Below the pieces are notes generated by a model. That model was not told the origin of the DNA. It did not search any database and worked only from the letters and a program-made list of their open reading frames with translations. Below, one piece after another: positions 36,773-45,701 of a DNA stretch of 64,000 bases. A program made the translations under genes and the position numbers. Each line of letters begins with the position of its first letter. Position 1 is the first letter of the stretch. Source of the DNA: Oscillospiraceae bacterium (lineage in GTDB: Bacteria; Bacillota; Clostridia; Oscillospirales; Oscillospiraceae); the NCBI GenBank assembly GCA_015067975.1, contig SVLK01000002.1:1-64000 (forward strand), read 5' to 3'.

Positions 36773-37625
36773 ATACAGTTTGTACGCTCAGCAGGGAGGG
36801 GGCTTGCTGCGGGAATTGACCGGTACGGGCCTCGCTGGCACTGCAGTGCAGAAAGCGGCGGTAGTGGCGGTTCATGTGGGCCTGATCGAAATAGCCGCAG
36901 GCCACAGCGATGTGCAGCAGCGACTTGGGCGATGCCGTCTGCATAGTTTGCAGTGAGTGGTGCAGCTGTACCAGCTCGCACTGTGTTTTGGTGGACACTC
37001 CTACGCGGCGGCGAAAAACGCGACTGAGATATCGCTCGGAGCAGCCCGCGGCCTGTGCCAGTTCCGATACGGTGATTTGTCCGTTATTCTGCTCAATCAG
37101 CGCGAGGCAGCGCCGCAGCATAGCCATACTTTGGTAGCTGCGTCCACCCTGTCGATCCAGCCAGTGGAAGATATGGGCATTGCGCTGCTGGAAGGAGGTA
37201 CTCTCAGCCAACTGTTGCTGCAGCAAGGGGAGCTCCTCTGCAAATTCAGCCAGCGGAGTTACGCGGTCGGTAAGGCTGGACAGATCCCTGTCCGTCAGCC
37301 AGTCGCTGCAGCCACAGCGAAGGCGCAGGCAATAAACGGTAGACCGCTGCGGCAGTTCCAGAGAGCGGGCAGAGGTCATAGGCCCGCATAGCAGTGCTGT
37401 GGCAGAGACATCCGTAGAGAGAAACAACAAGGTTAGTTCTGTGGTGGGCAGCAGCAGATAGTTTTGCGTGGTGTCAGTATCGTTAAAAAGCTGAAAGGTG
37501 TCGCGTACCAGATGAGAGAACTCCGAGCCTTCGGAGAATAACCGCTGCTGCAGATGCAGATGAGGTGTGCGGGGCAACAAGGGATAAGCGCCGCTGCGCG
37601 CCGTTACTGTGGGATAGAGATCCAT
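36771..37625 (-). CDS. AraC-family transcriptional regulator
   Basis: 284 residues. N-terminal cupin-like ligand part (about 1-170) and C-terminal double helix-turn-helix (about 185-275): NGQITVSELAQAAGCSERYLSRVFRRRVG and HIAVACGYFDQAHMNRHYRRFL. ATG 37625 follows CAGGAGG. Effector and target are unknown; it is monocistronic. Confidence 0.9.
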   Translation of the reverse strand: MDLYPTVTARSGAYPLLPRTPHLHLQQRLFSEGSEFSHLVRDTFQLFNDTDTTQNYLLLPTTELTLLFLSTDVSATALLCGPMTSARSLELPQRSTVYCLRLRCGCSDWLTDRDLSSLTDRVTPLAEFAEELPLLQQQLAESTSFQQRNAHIFHWLDRQGGRSYQSMAMLRRCLALIEQNNGQITVSELAQAAGCSERYLSRVFRRRVGVSTKTQCELVQLHHSLQTMQTASPKSLLHIAVACGYFDQAHMNRHYRRFLHCSASEARTGQFPQQAPSLLSVQTV

Positions 37626-37726
37626 GCTGTACCTCCTGCAGAACTTTTTTTCAGTGTAGCACAAATCGGCGGATTTGGGAATTGCCGAAAAAAACATGCA
37701 CCCTTTCGGGCGCATGTGAGATAGTC

Positions 37727-38497
37727 TTATGCGTAGGGATCTACGATGTGAACCTGCACGCCCATATCGCGGTAGGGTTTGCACAGCTCCGGCGGGGTAC
37801 CGCTGTCCGTAACCAGATGGCTCAGCTGATCGGCAGGGCAGATATTGTAGACAGAGACCGTACCGAACTTACTGTGGTCAGCAATACCAATGACGCAATC
37901 TGCCTTCTCAATGAAGGTGCGCAGCAGTGCCGACTCGTCCATGCGGTAGTCAGTCAGACCACGCTCGGGCGTGATACCGCCGATACCGATAATCAGCTTG
38001 GTGGCGTTGAAGATCCGCAGATTTTCCACGGCGGTGATGCCGGCGGTGGAGAAGTCGTCGCCGCGGACATGTCCGCCCAGACAAAACAGATTGATGGTAG
38101 GACAGTTGGCCAGTTCCATGGCCACCGGCAGAGAATTGGTGATCACCGTCAGATTCTTGCGGCTGCGAAGACAACCCGCTACTTCCAACGCCGTCGTGCC
38201 AGGAGCGATGATGACAGTATCGCCGTCTTTGATCAGATCAGCTGCTGCACGGGCAATGGCCTGCTTTTCGCCGGGGTGCTCTTTCTGGCGCGTTTGATAA
38301 GCAGACTCGCTGGCATGAGGGCGTACACTGACAGCGCCGCCGTGGATGCGCTTGACCACGCCTTCCTGCTCCAGATATTCCAGATCCCGTCGGATGGTTT
38401 CCGAAGAAACCTGAAAACGGCTGACCAGCTCCTGTACATTGACAAAGCCGGCGCTGTTGAGCATATCTTTGATGCATTCGCGTCTTGTATGCAGCAT
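37727..38497 (-). CDS. DeoR/GlpR-family regulator
   Basis: 256 residues: N-terminal winged HTH (VQELVSRFQVSSETIRRDLEYLEQEGVVKRIHGGA) and DeoRC sensor domain (GDTVIIAPGTTALEVA, NSLPVAMEL). Such repressors usually respond to a sugar phosphate. It is read away from the aminotransferase gene at 38891 across a 390-bp gap and may control it (inference). Confidence 0.92.
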   Translation of the reverse strand: MLHTRRECIKDMLNSAGFVNVQELVSRFQVSSETIRRDLEYLEQEGVVKRIHGGAVSVRPHASESAYQTRQKEHPGEKQAIARAAADLIKDGDTVIIAPGTTALEVAGCLRSRKNLTVITNSLPVAMELANCPTINLFCLGGHVRGDDFSTAGITAVENLRIFNATKLIIGIGGITPERGLTDYRMDESALLRTFIEKADCVIGIADHSKFGTVSVYNICPADQLSHLVTDSGTPPELCKPYRDMGVQVHIVDPYA

Positions 38498-38798
38498 AAG
38501 AGTCCGCCTTTCCGCACCCTGATTGGGTTGCATTTGTGTGCCGATTTCCACACGGTGTATTACGTAAAATCGGCATAGGATATACGTTACTAATCATTAT
38601 ACGCTTCTTTTTCGTAAAATGCACGAAAAATTTTGAAATATAATGAAAACTTTTCGCGAATAAGCGATTTTGATCCGAGAAACGGGCTACTGCGTTGGGA
38701 AACACCACATTTTTCCAAAAACCGGATGGCAGGGGGGAGAGGAAATTGTCAAATGTGGAGAAACGAATACAAACACACAAAAACACACATTGAGATTC

Positions 38799-38827
38799 TT
38801 GACATCTTTGCCATGCGGTGATACTAT
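38799..38827 (+). promoter_or_regulatory. Strong promoter of the aminotransferase gene
   Basis: Consensus TTGACA (38799-38804), 17-bp spacer, TACTAT (38822-38827). The wider gap 38498-38890 is otherwise non-coding and AT-rich upstream. Confidence 0.8.
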
Positions 38828-38890
38828 AAGAATGCCGGGAGCAGTATGTCCAACTGACCGGTTGAATAAATTTGAAAGAGGTTGATTCCC

Positions 38891-39985
38891 ATGAAGACTA
38901 TGCTGTTCAGCCCCGGCCCCGTTATGGTCGAGGAGCCCGTTCGTCAGTCCCTGCTGCACTATGATATCTGCCACCGCAGCGCCGAGTTCGAGGAGCTGTT
39001 TGTTGACATTCAGGCCAAGGTTCTGCGCCTGTTCAACGCTGATGACAGCTACTATTCCGTGATCGTTTCCGGTTCCGGCACTTCCGCCAATGAGACCTGC
39101 CTGTCCTCCGTGTTCGCCGATGGCGACGAGGCTCTGCTGATCAACAACGGCGTGTTTGGTGACCGTCTGCTGGAGATCCTGACCAAGTACAATGTTCCCA
39201 CCCATAACTATCAGCCCGGCTGGGCCAATGACCCCGATCTGGCCGAGGTGGAGGAGATCCTGAAGAACAACCCCAAGATCACCTTCGTCTGCATGGTCTT
39301 CCACGAGACCAGCACCTCCATGATCAACCCCGTCAACGCCATTGGTAAGCTGGCCAAGAAGTATGGCAAGCGTTACTTCGTCGACTGCGTGTCCGCCGCC
39401 GGTGGCCAGCACATCGACGTCGTTGAGAACAACATCGACCTGTGCACCAGCGTCGGTGGTAAGTGCCTGGGCTGCTATCCCGGTTCCGCTTATATCTGCG
39501 GTAAGGAAGAGCTGATGGCCGCTACCGCTCCCGCTCAGGGCAAGAACGTGTACCTGAACCTGGGCAAGCACTATCAGATCGCCAAGTCCAGCCATCAGAC
39601 CCCCAACACCCCCAACGTCAACCTGTTCTGGCCCCTGCAGGCCGCTCTGGACTGGGCTCTGGAGAAGGAGACCCTGGCCGGCCGCGTTGCCCGCTATCAG
39701 GAGTGCGCCAAGATCCTGCGTGACGGTATGAAGGAAATGGGCCTGAAGTTCCTGCTGCCCGAAGAGAAGATGTCCAACACCGTTACCTCCGTCTTCCTGC
39801 CCGAGGGCTGCAAGATGAAGGTTGCCGAGTTCGTTGAGGCTCTGGAGAAGGCCGGCTACACTGTGTATCCCGGTAAGGGCAAGTATCTGGAAATGAACAT
39901 GTTCCAGGTTGCCAACATGGGCGCTATCTATCCCGAGGACTGCAAGAAGTTCCTGGCTGTGATGAAGGAGATCATCTTCGGCTAA
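38891..39985 (+). CDS. Class V PLP aminotransferase (AGXT/PhnW-like)
   Basis: 364 residues, fold type I: LFSPGPVMVEEPVRQSL, CHRSAEFEEL, SGSGTSANE, FVDCVSAAGG (Asp165) and the PLP lysine K191 in GGKCLGCYPGSAY. Best fits alanine/serine-glyoxylate or 2-aminoethylphosphonate transaminases; no phosphonate genes adjoin, so the substrate is open. ATG 38891 is preferred over TTG 38882. Codon use is strongly biased as in cstA, and the promoter is near consensus: a highly expressed enzyme. Confidence 0.88.
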   Translation: MKTMLFSPGPVMVEEPVRQSLLHYDICHRSAEFEELFVDIQAKVLRLFNADDSYYSVIVSGSGTSANETCLSSVFADGDEALLINNGVFGDRLLEILTKYNVPTHNYQPGWANDPDLAEVEEILKNNPKITFVCMVFHETSTSMINPVNAIGKLAKKYGKRYFVDCVSAAGGQHIDVVENNIDLCTSVGGKCLGCYPGSAYICGKEELMAATAPAQGKNVYLNLGKHYQIAKSSHQTPNTPNVNLFWPLQAALDWALEKETLAGRVARYQECAKILRDGMKEMGLKFLLPEEKMSNTVTSVFLPEGCKMKVAEFVEALEKAGYTVYPGKGKYLEMNMFQVANMGAIYPEDCKKFLAVMKEIIFG

Positions 39986-40011
39986 GCCGACGGACGAACC
40001 TACATACAATA

Positions 40012-40042
40012 AAAAGACCTGCTCAATGAGCAGGTCTTTTTT
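40012..40042. terminator. Bidirectional terminator
   Basis: AAAAGACCTGCTC paired with GAGCAGGTCTTTT and flanking T-run. Confidence 0.85.
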
Positions 40043-40044
40043 CT

Positions 40045-41031
40045 TTAGTTTTCCCAATGCAGTGCGTACAGGTTGCCTACTTCCAAGCCTTCGCTGTCGG
40101 TAAGCATGGGGCTGCAGCCGCCCCATTGTCCCAATACGAAGAAGGGCTCTTGCACCTCGGCACTGCTCTCAGCGCCGCTGATGGTAACCCATGCCGTATA
40201 GTCGGCGCGCAGCGCGTCATACTCCTCCTGCAGATAGGCCAGCACGTAGCCGTCGCCCGTGCCCAGCGCGCGCTGAGCGGGCACTTCCGCCTTGTCCATC
40301 GTTTCCAGCGCAGTGAGGAACTGCTCCAGCGTCACCGTTTCTTCCACAGTCCAGTCAGCCAGTGAGAGGGGCATATGGTGGTCACGATAGCCAGTTTCGA
40401 TGCTGCCGATGGGCAGCACAACCGTGACAGTACCGCGGTTCCAGAACTCCATGCCGCTGATCTTGCCGCTATGAGCAATGACTTCCAACGTCATGGAGAG
40501 TGGTGTGCCGAAGCCGTCCAGTTCCACACGGGCGCTGCGTACGCGGATGCGATCCTCCGAAGCGGCTACCTGCGTGCGGATGGCCTGCAGAAGCTTTGCA
40601 TAATCTACGCTGCGGTACTTGCGGGGCACGGGGCCTTGGGAGTAGCCGTGAAGATCCTGGTATACCTCCCAGCAGGTGCGGGCAGAAGGCCCGGTGAGGC
40701 AATAGAGATAGGTATCGTCCATATAAGTGATGTGGGCGCTGGCGGGAAGGTCTTCCACCGGCAGTTCCTGCCGATTCTCACCCTCCAAGTCTACGCTGAC
40801 CACTTTGCCCTCTTCCACAAAGCAGATGCGGCCTTTGGCAATCACCAGCGGCTGCGGTTCGCTGCCCAGCGCCACGATTTGCTCCACCGTGCCTTTGTCA
40901 TCCTTGTAAAGTACGCTGTAGCCTCCCTCGTACTGATCCACATAGTAATTCTCCAGATCGCGGATAGGTTCGCAGCCCACTAAAGACAGCATCAACAGAA
41001 AAATGCACAATATAGTAAATGTTTTCTTCAT
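40045..41031 (-). CDS. Predicted lipoprotein of unknown function
   Basis: 328 residues with a lipoprotein signal peptide ending in LSLVGC (lipidated Cys at about 20). The mature part starts with beta-propeller-like repeats (GYSVLYKDDKGTVEQIVAL, KGRICFVEEGKVVSVDLEG) and continues into an alpha/beta region. No family recognised. First of a leftward series but separated from spoVK by only 12 bp. Confidence 0.8.
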   Translation of the reverse strand: MKKTFTILCIFLLMLSLVGCEPIRDLENYYVDQYEGGYSVLYKDDKGTVEQIVALGSEPQPLVIAKGRICFVEEGKVVSVDLEGENRQELPVEDLPASAHITYMDDTYLYCLTGPSARTCWEVYQDLHGYSQGPVPRKYRSVDYAKLLQAIRTQVAASEDRIRVRSARVELDGFGTPLSMTLEVIAHSGKISGMEFWNRGTVTVVLPIGSIETGYRDHHMPLSLADWTVEETVTLEQFLTALETMDKAEVPAQRALGTGDGYVLAYLQEEYDALRADYTAWVTISGAESSAEVQEPFFVLGQWGGCSPMLTDSEGLEVGNLYALHWEN

Positions 41032-41043
41032 GATATTCGCCTT

Positions 41044-42084
41044 TTATTCGTCGATTTTGCCGCGGGCGTGAAGCACATCGTCGGCAGTGAGGAGCATCAG
41101 ATCCTCGCGGGTGATCTCCTCCTGCTGTGCCAGACGGTTGTTCTGCGCCACAAGAATGGTTTCGAAAATGTTGCGTACGCCGCGGCCGTTGCCGAAGGTG
41201 CCGTCGGCGCTCTCCTCGGCGATATAGTCGCGCACCATTGCGCGAGCCTCGTCAGTGAGCGTGTAGCAACTCTTGGAGCAGCGCATGTCGAAGATGGACA
41301 TCATCTCGTCAGTGGTGTAGTCGGGGAAGAGCATGAAACGGTTGAAGCGGGACTCCAGACCGGGATTGGAGTGAACGAACTTCTCCATCAGGTCGGTGTA
41401 GCCGGCCACGATCACCACCAGATCGTCGCGGTGATCCTCCATGGCCTTGAGGATGGTCTCGATGGCCTCCTGTCCAAAGTCGTTTTCGCTTTTGCCGTTG
41501 AGGGCGTAGGCCTCGTCGATGAACAGCACGCCGCCCATGGCCTTGTCGATGACTTTCTTGGTTTTCAGCGCCGTCTGCCCCACATAGCCGGCCACCAGTC
41601 CGCTGCGGTCCACCTCCACCAGATGACCCTTGGACAAAATGCCCAGCGAACGGTAAATGCGGCTCATCAAGCGGGCCATCATGGTTTTACCGGTGCCGGG
41701 ATTACCGGAAAACACCATGTGCAGCGAGAGATCGGCCGTAGGCAGATCGTGCTCGGCACGCAGCTTATAAACCTTCACCATATTGATGAGGCTGCGCACC
41801 TCGTCCTTGATCACATCCAGCCCTACATAGCCGTCCAGTTCTGCCAGAAGATCTTCCATCTTCTCGGGGGGCGGCAGCTGCTCCTCTTCCACCGGCTCTG
41901 CCGGCTGGGGATCTGCTGTTTTGGGTGATTCCTTTTTATCTTCGTGGGGGACGACAGGTTCTTTTTTGCCTACGTTGGCAAAAGGGGTGCCCCAGAAATC
42001 GTCGCCCATACTGCGCAGACCGCGCTCGGACATGGTGCGGATCACGTCCAGCTGCTGCAAGATGATCTGATCTTTTTTATCCAT
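41044..42084 (-). CDS. SpoVK/CbbX-family AAA+ ATPase
   Basis: 346 residues. Variable N-terminus with a Pro/Glu-rich linker (about 42-75), then an AAA+ domain: GYVGLDVIKDEVRSL, Walker A GNPGTGKT (127-134), Walker B VLFIDE (186-191), sensor/Arg region NPGLESRFNRFMLFPDY and a C-terminal lid. Resembles the sporulation protein SpoVK and rubisco activase CbbX; a remodelling role is likely, but no target is adjacent. Confidence 0.9.
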   Translation of the reverse strand: MDKKDQIILQQLDVIRTMSERGLRSMGDDFWGTPFANVGKKEPVVPHEDKKESPKTADPQPAEPVEEEQLPPPEKMEDLLAELDGYVGLDVIKDEVRSLINMVKVYKLRAEHDLPTADLSLHMVFSGNPGTGKTMMARLMSRIYRSLGILSKGHLVEVDRSGLVAGYVGQTALKTKKVIDKAMGGVLFIDEAYALNGKSENDFGQEAIETILKAMEDHRDDLVVIVAGYTDLMEKFVHSNPGLESRFNRFMLFPDYTTDEMMSIFDMRCSKSCYTLTDEARAMVRDYIAEESADGTFGNGRGVRNIFETILVAQNNRLAQQEEITREDLMLLTADDVLHARGKIDE

Positions 42085-42095
42085 AGAGATTCTCC

Positions 42096-42620
42096 TTATG
42101 CGTGTCCCAACCGAATGTTTTGCATGGCGCGGAACATCAGTGACGATACAAGACCGGTGATGGTACCGGTGATCAGTGATACGCCCAACAAAATGGGCAG
42201 ATAGCCCAGCACGGCGGTGTTGCCCAGGGTGATACAGGCGGCAGCAATCTGACCGATGTTGTGACCGGCAGCGCCGCCGATGGATACACCGAAGATGGAC
42301 AGACGCTGCAGATGCTTTAAGCCAATCATCACCAGCATGGCGACGATGCCTCCCAGCAGCGAGTAGAGTAGTGCTGAGAAGTTGCCGGCAAAGAGAGAGC
42401 CTAAAAGACAGCGGGCAATGAGAATGCTCAGCGCCTGCTTGGAACCTAACCGATACAGGGCAAAGACGGTGACGATGTTGGCAAGACCCAGTTTCACACC
42501 CGGCAGCGGGATCACCGCTGTGACGGGGAACATATTTTCCATGGTGCTCAGGCCCAGTGCCAGTGCTGTCAGCATGGCGCCCAGCGCCAGCTGCTGTGTT
42601 TTATTTCGCACGCAACGCAC
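42096..42620 (-). CDS. eetB: Gx transporter family protein, EetB-like
   Basis: 174 residues, five to six transmembrane segments (ALGAMLTALALGLSTMENMFP, PGVKLGLANIVTVFALY), the Gx transporter family also called heptaprenyl-diphosphate synthase component I. In Listeria-type extracellular electron transfer loci this family is EetB. Followed upstream by the EetA-like and ApbE genes in the usual company, which supports the reading. Confidence 0.85.
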   Translation of the reverse strand: MRCVRNKTQQLALGAMLTALALGLSTMENMFPVTAVIPLPGVKLGLANIVTVFALYRLGSKQALSILIARCLLGSLFAGNFSALLYSLLGGIVAMLVMIGLKHLQRLSIFGVSIGGAAGHNIGQIAAACITLGNTAVLGYLPILLGVSLITGTITGLVSSLMFRAMQNIRLGHA

Positions 42621-42624
42621 CTCC

Positions 42625-43032
42625 TCAACCCAAGATCAGGTCCGGATCACCGGATTGCTTCGTGCCTTCCAGCTTCACCACTACCTGCTCGGGCAGGCAG
42701 ATGATGCTCTGGCCCACGCGGCTCACATGGCCGGTGCGTACGCAATCCTGTGTGGGACAGTCGGAATGGGTCACCTGCGCGCCAAAGGCGGTCAGGGAAA
42801 TGGTCAGGTGGTATTTGCCGTCAATTTCGATTTGCCTGTCGCCGTCCAAACCGGACAGGTCAATGCGCTCCACCTCTTTTCCGTAATGGAGCACCACGGC
42901 GGTCACATCGCCGTCCTTGCTGCCAAGTCCGCCATAGAACACCACGGAGGTACCGATGGCCAGCAGAGCCACCAACAGCGCAACGATGCCGTCAAAGAAA
43001 TTGGGCCGCAGCTTAGGTGATGACTTGGACAC
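42625..43032 (-). CDS. eetA: NusG domain II-containing membrane protein, EetA-like
   Basis: 135 residues: one N-terminal transmembrane helix (DGIVALLVALLAIGTSVVFY) and an extracytoplasmic NusG-II-like beta domain with a CPTQDC motif (THSDCPTQDCVRTG). Starts at GTG 43032 inside the apbE 3' end (20-bp overlap) behind an AAGGGGGG SD. EetA of flavin-based electron transfer belongs to this family. Confidence 0.85.
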   Translation of the reverse strand: MSKSSPKLRPNFFDGIVALLVALLAIGTSVVFYGGLGSKDGDVTAVVLHYGKEVERIDLSGLDGDRQIEIDGKYHLTISLTAFGAQVTHSDCPTQDCVRTGHVSRVGQSIICLPEQVVVKLEGTKQSGDPDLILG

Positions 43033-44020
43033 GGTAAGGCCCCCCTTCCTCGGTGGTGATGTGCTCGGCAAGACCGGCGGTATAGTACACGGTGTCTTCG
43101 GTAACGAGCACCATGTCAAATTCTTCCTCATGGGCGTGCCAGAACTTCTGTGCACTTTCCAGGCCCATGACATACAGCGCCGTGGAATAGGCGTCGGCCA
43201 TAGTGCCGTTTTGCCCAATGATAGTAACGCTCAAAAGGTCGCTTTGCGCAGGCACACCGGTGGCCGGATCGATGATGTGTTGGTACACCGTACCATCCTC
43301 GGCGGTAAAGTAGCGCTGGTAGCCACCGGAGGTAACGGCAAACTGATTGCTCAGCTGCACCATGGCGGCAGAGCCTGCCGTGTTTTTAGGGTCGCGGATG
43401 GATACATTCCAGAAGCTGCCGTCTGCCTTGGTGCCATGGGCATAGACGTTGCCGCCCAGACTGGCCCAACCGCCGGTGACGCCGTTTTGACGGTAGAGTT
43501 CTGCCACGCAGTCGGAGGCGTAGCCTTTGGCGATGCCGCCCAGATCGATGCGGCAGCCTGCGTCCAAGGTGACGGTGTCGCCATCCAACTGCACATGATC
43601 GCTGCCTACCAGCGGCAGCAGTGTGCGGATCTCGTTGGCACTGAGTACGCGGGGCATATCGGAATGGATCCCCCATGCATCCACCAACGGTGCGATGGTT
43701 ACATCAAAAGCGCCGGAGGTTGTTTGCGCATATTGCAGAGCACTGCGCAGCAACGAAGCTGTTTCGTGGCTGACTGTTACACTGCCGCCGCCGTTGATGG
43801 CCGACACTTCACTGCCGGTGCGGGTGCGGGAGAGCAACGCTTCCAAGCGGTTGATCTCCTGCGCGGCGGCGTTGAGTGTCTCCTCTGCATTCTCACCCAC
43901 GGCGTAAAAATCCATTACCGTATCCATGGCAAAGATCTGTAGCGTCTGCTCCTTGGGTTGGCTGCAGCCGGTGCAAAGCAAAAGCAGTGCCGCCAGCAGG
44001 GAAACAAGTATTTTTTTCAC
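43013..44020 (-). CDS. apbE: FAD:protein FMN transferase (ApbE/FmnB), lipoprotein
   Basis: 335 residues with lipoprotein signal (LLLLCTGC). ApbE domain with MDTVMDFYAVG, IDLGGIAKGYASDCV, SLGGNVYAHG and the late metal-site TSGGYQRYF and HIIDPATGVPA. Attaches FMN covalently to Thr in exported proteins, as FmnB does in extracellular electron transfer. No flavinylated substrate (PplA-like) is nearby. Confidence 0.93.
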   Translation of the reverse strand: MKKILVSLLAALLLLCTGCSQPKEQTLQIFAMDTVMDFYAVGENAEETLNAAAQEINRLEALLSRTRTGSEVSAINGGGSVTVSHETASLLRSALQYAQTTSGAFDVTIAPLVDAWGIHSDMPRVLSANEIRTLLPLVGSDHVQLDGDTVTLDAGCRIDLGGIAKGYASDCVAELYRQNGVTGGWASLGGNVYAHGTKADGSFWNVSIRDPKNTAGSAAMVQLSNQFAVTSGGYQRYFTAEDGTVYQHIIDPATGVPAQSDLLSVTIIGQNGTMADAYSTALYVMGLESAQKFWHAHEEEFDMVLVTEDTVYYTAGLAEHITTEEGGPYRVQVIT

Positions 44021-44616
44021 AGTTCGCGCCGTCCTTCCAGCGCACGCATCAGCGTGGCATCATCGGCAAACTCCAGGTGGCCGCCCACCGGAATGCCGTA
44101 GGCGAGGCGGGTGACCTTCACACCGAAAGGCTTCAGGAGGCGGGAGAGATACAATGCCGTGGTCTCGCCCTCGGTGTCGGGGTTGGTGGCCATGATTACC
44201 TCTTGGATATCACCGGCAGCCACGCGGTCCACCAGCGACTTGATCTGCAAATCATCCGGACCTACGTGATTCATGGGGGAGAGCACACCGTGCAGCACAT
44301 GGTAGCGTCCGGTGAACTCCCGGGCGCGCTCGATGGCGATCACGTCACGGGGATCGGCCACCACGCAGATGGTGTGTTCATCCCGCTTGGGGCTGGCGCA
44401 GATGGGGCAGAGCCCGCCGGCCGTCAGATTGCGGCACACGGGGCACAGCGTTACGCCCTGCTTAGCCTGCACAATGGCATCGGCAAATTCCTGCGCCTCA
44501 TGCAGCGGCAGGCCCAACACATAAAAGGCCAGACGCTGGGCGGACTTACCGCCAATGCCGGGAAGGCGTGCAAATTGTTCCACCAGCTTTTCCAGCGGCG
44601 CGGGGAAATATTCCAT
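44017..44616 (-). CDS. recR: Recombination mediator RecR
   Basis: 199 residues: helix-hairpin-helix LARLPGIGGKSAQRLA-type N-terminus, zinc finger CPVCRNLTAGGLCPIC, Toprim domain (TICVVADPRDVIAIE) and C-terminal Walker-like part. Acts with RecFO in gap repair. The usual partners dnaX and ybaB are not adjacent. Confidence 0.96.
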   Translation of the reverse strand: MEYFPAPLEKLVEQFARLPGIGGKSAQRLAFYVLGLPLHEAQEFADAIVQAKQGVTLCPVCRNLTAGGLCPICASPKRDEHTICVVADPRDVIAIERAREFTGRYHVLHGVLSPMNHVGPDDLQIKSLVDRVAAGDIQEVIMATNPDTEGETTALYLSRLLKPFGVKVTRLAYGIPVGGHLEFADDATLMRALEGRREL

Positions 44617-44649
44617 AGTTGTATCCTCCGTTTGTGGGATGTAAAACGA

Positions 44650-45294
44650 TTATCCGCGCAGTGCGGCAATACGTGCGGGGATGTCGGCGGCTTTGTACAC
44701 GGCGCTGCCGGCCACCAACACATTGGCGCCGCTGGCAATGCAGACAGGAGCGGTATCGGGGTCGACGCCGCCGTCCACCTCCAGCTCGCAAGCGGGATTC
44801 ATCTCGTTGATATAACCGCGCAGTTCCTGCACCTTGGGCATCATATCGGCCATGAACTTCTGACCGCCGAAACCGGGCTCTACTGTCATCACAAGGATCA
44901 TCTCCACCTCGTTGATGAAAGGCAGCGCAGCAGAGGCGGGGGTCTTGGGCTTGAGCACCACGCCGGCCTTCTTGCCCTTGGCATGGATCAGGCGCAGTGC
45001 CTCGTGAATATTTTCCTCCGTGTCGGACTCCACGTGGCAGGTAACGATGTCAGCACCGGCATCGCAGAACTGCTCCACATAGCGCACGGGGCGCTCAATC
45101 ATCAGGTGAACGTCCAGCGGCAGCGCGGTGGTGGGGCGAATGGACTTGACCACCGGAATACCGATGGAGATGTTGGGGACGAACAGTCCGTCCATCACAT
45201 CCACGTGGACATAGTCGGCACTGGAGATACGCTCGATATCGCGCTGGAGATTGGCAAAGTCGGCCGACAGAATGGAGGGAGAGATCTTGATCAT
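44650..45294 (-). CDS. rpe: Ribulose-phosphate 3-epimerase
   Basis: 214-residue TIM-barrel enzyme of the pentose phosphate pathway: KISPSILSADFANLQRDI, HVDVMDGLFVPNIS, LDVHLMIE, VMTVEPGFGGQKF and ELEVDGGVD. ATG 45294 follows AAAGGAAGG. It is the first gene of the leftward cluster and has an unusually long leader (see 45295-45508). Confidence 0.96.
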   Translation of the reverse strand: MIKISPSILSADFANLQRDIERISSADYVHVDVMDGLFVPNISIGIPVVKSIRPTTALPLDVHLMIERPVRYVEQFCDAGADIVTCHVESDTEENIHEALRLIHAKGKKAGVVLKPKTPASAALPFINEVEMILVMTVEPGFGGQKFMADMMPKVQELRGYINEMNPACELEVDGGVDPDTAPVCIASGANVLVAGSAVYKAADIPARIAALRG

Positions 45295-45508
45295 AAATAC
45301 TACCTTCCTTTCACAGTAGGTGCAGCGCACCGCGGAGAGCGCGGCGGCATAGGATGACGGTGAGCGGTGGACCGCGGCGGCAGCATTCCGGCTCAGTTCA
45401 GTGCGCAGCCGCCTTTTCGTTTCCGTGCAGGCCGGACGCCCGCATCGCTTTTCAGATAGGGGGGTGGCGGAACAGTCTGCCGCCCCCTGCGTGTGTGCAT
45501 AATTTTCC
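45295..45508 (-). ncRNA. Structured 5' leader or small RNA upstream of rpe
   Basis: About 210 nt between a near-consensus promoter and the rpe start. GC-rich with nested inverted repeats: GGGGGCGG/CCGCCACCCCC (around 45456-45486) and GGCGGC/GCCGCC (45374-45413). I do not recognise a riboswitch class, and no terminator T-run is evident. A stand-alone RNA or rpe leader are both possible. Confidence 0.4.
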
Positions 45509-45514
45509 TCTTAT

Positions 45515-45543
45515 ATTATAACGCTATCGTAAGATGAATGCAA
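45515..45543 (-). promoter_or_regulatory. Promoter of the rpe leader
   Basis: Minus strand TTGCAT (45543-45538), 17-bp spacer, consensus TATAAT (45520-45515). Confidence 0.75.
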
Positions 45544-45701
45544 CGGAGAAAAGCGATTGCTCGCGCCTTGCGGCACAGGAAGAATCATGTCCAATTTGTG
45601 AATTTTGCGCTTCGGGACTTTACCTTTGCCGGATTTTAGCGTAAAATAAGCCCGTCAGCTTCCGCAAGGATGCTATGTTTGCAAGGAATCGAGGCTTTTG
45701 T

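Noticed and set aside
45366-45377. GGTGGACCGCGG resembling a T-box core on the plus strand
   Set aside because: It lacks one base of the GGTGGNACCGCG consensus, its stem I would fall inside the rpe gene, and the only clear promoter reads the other strand.
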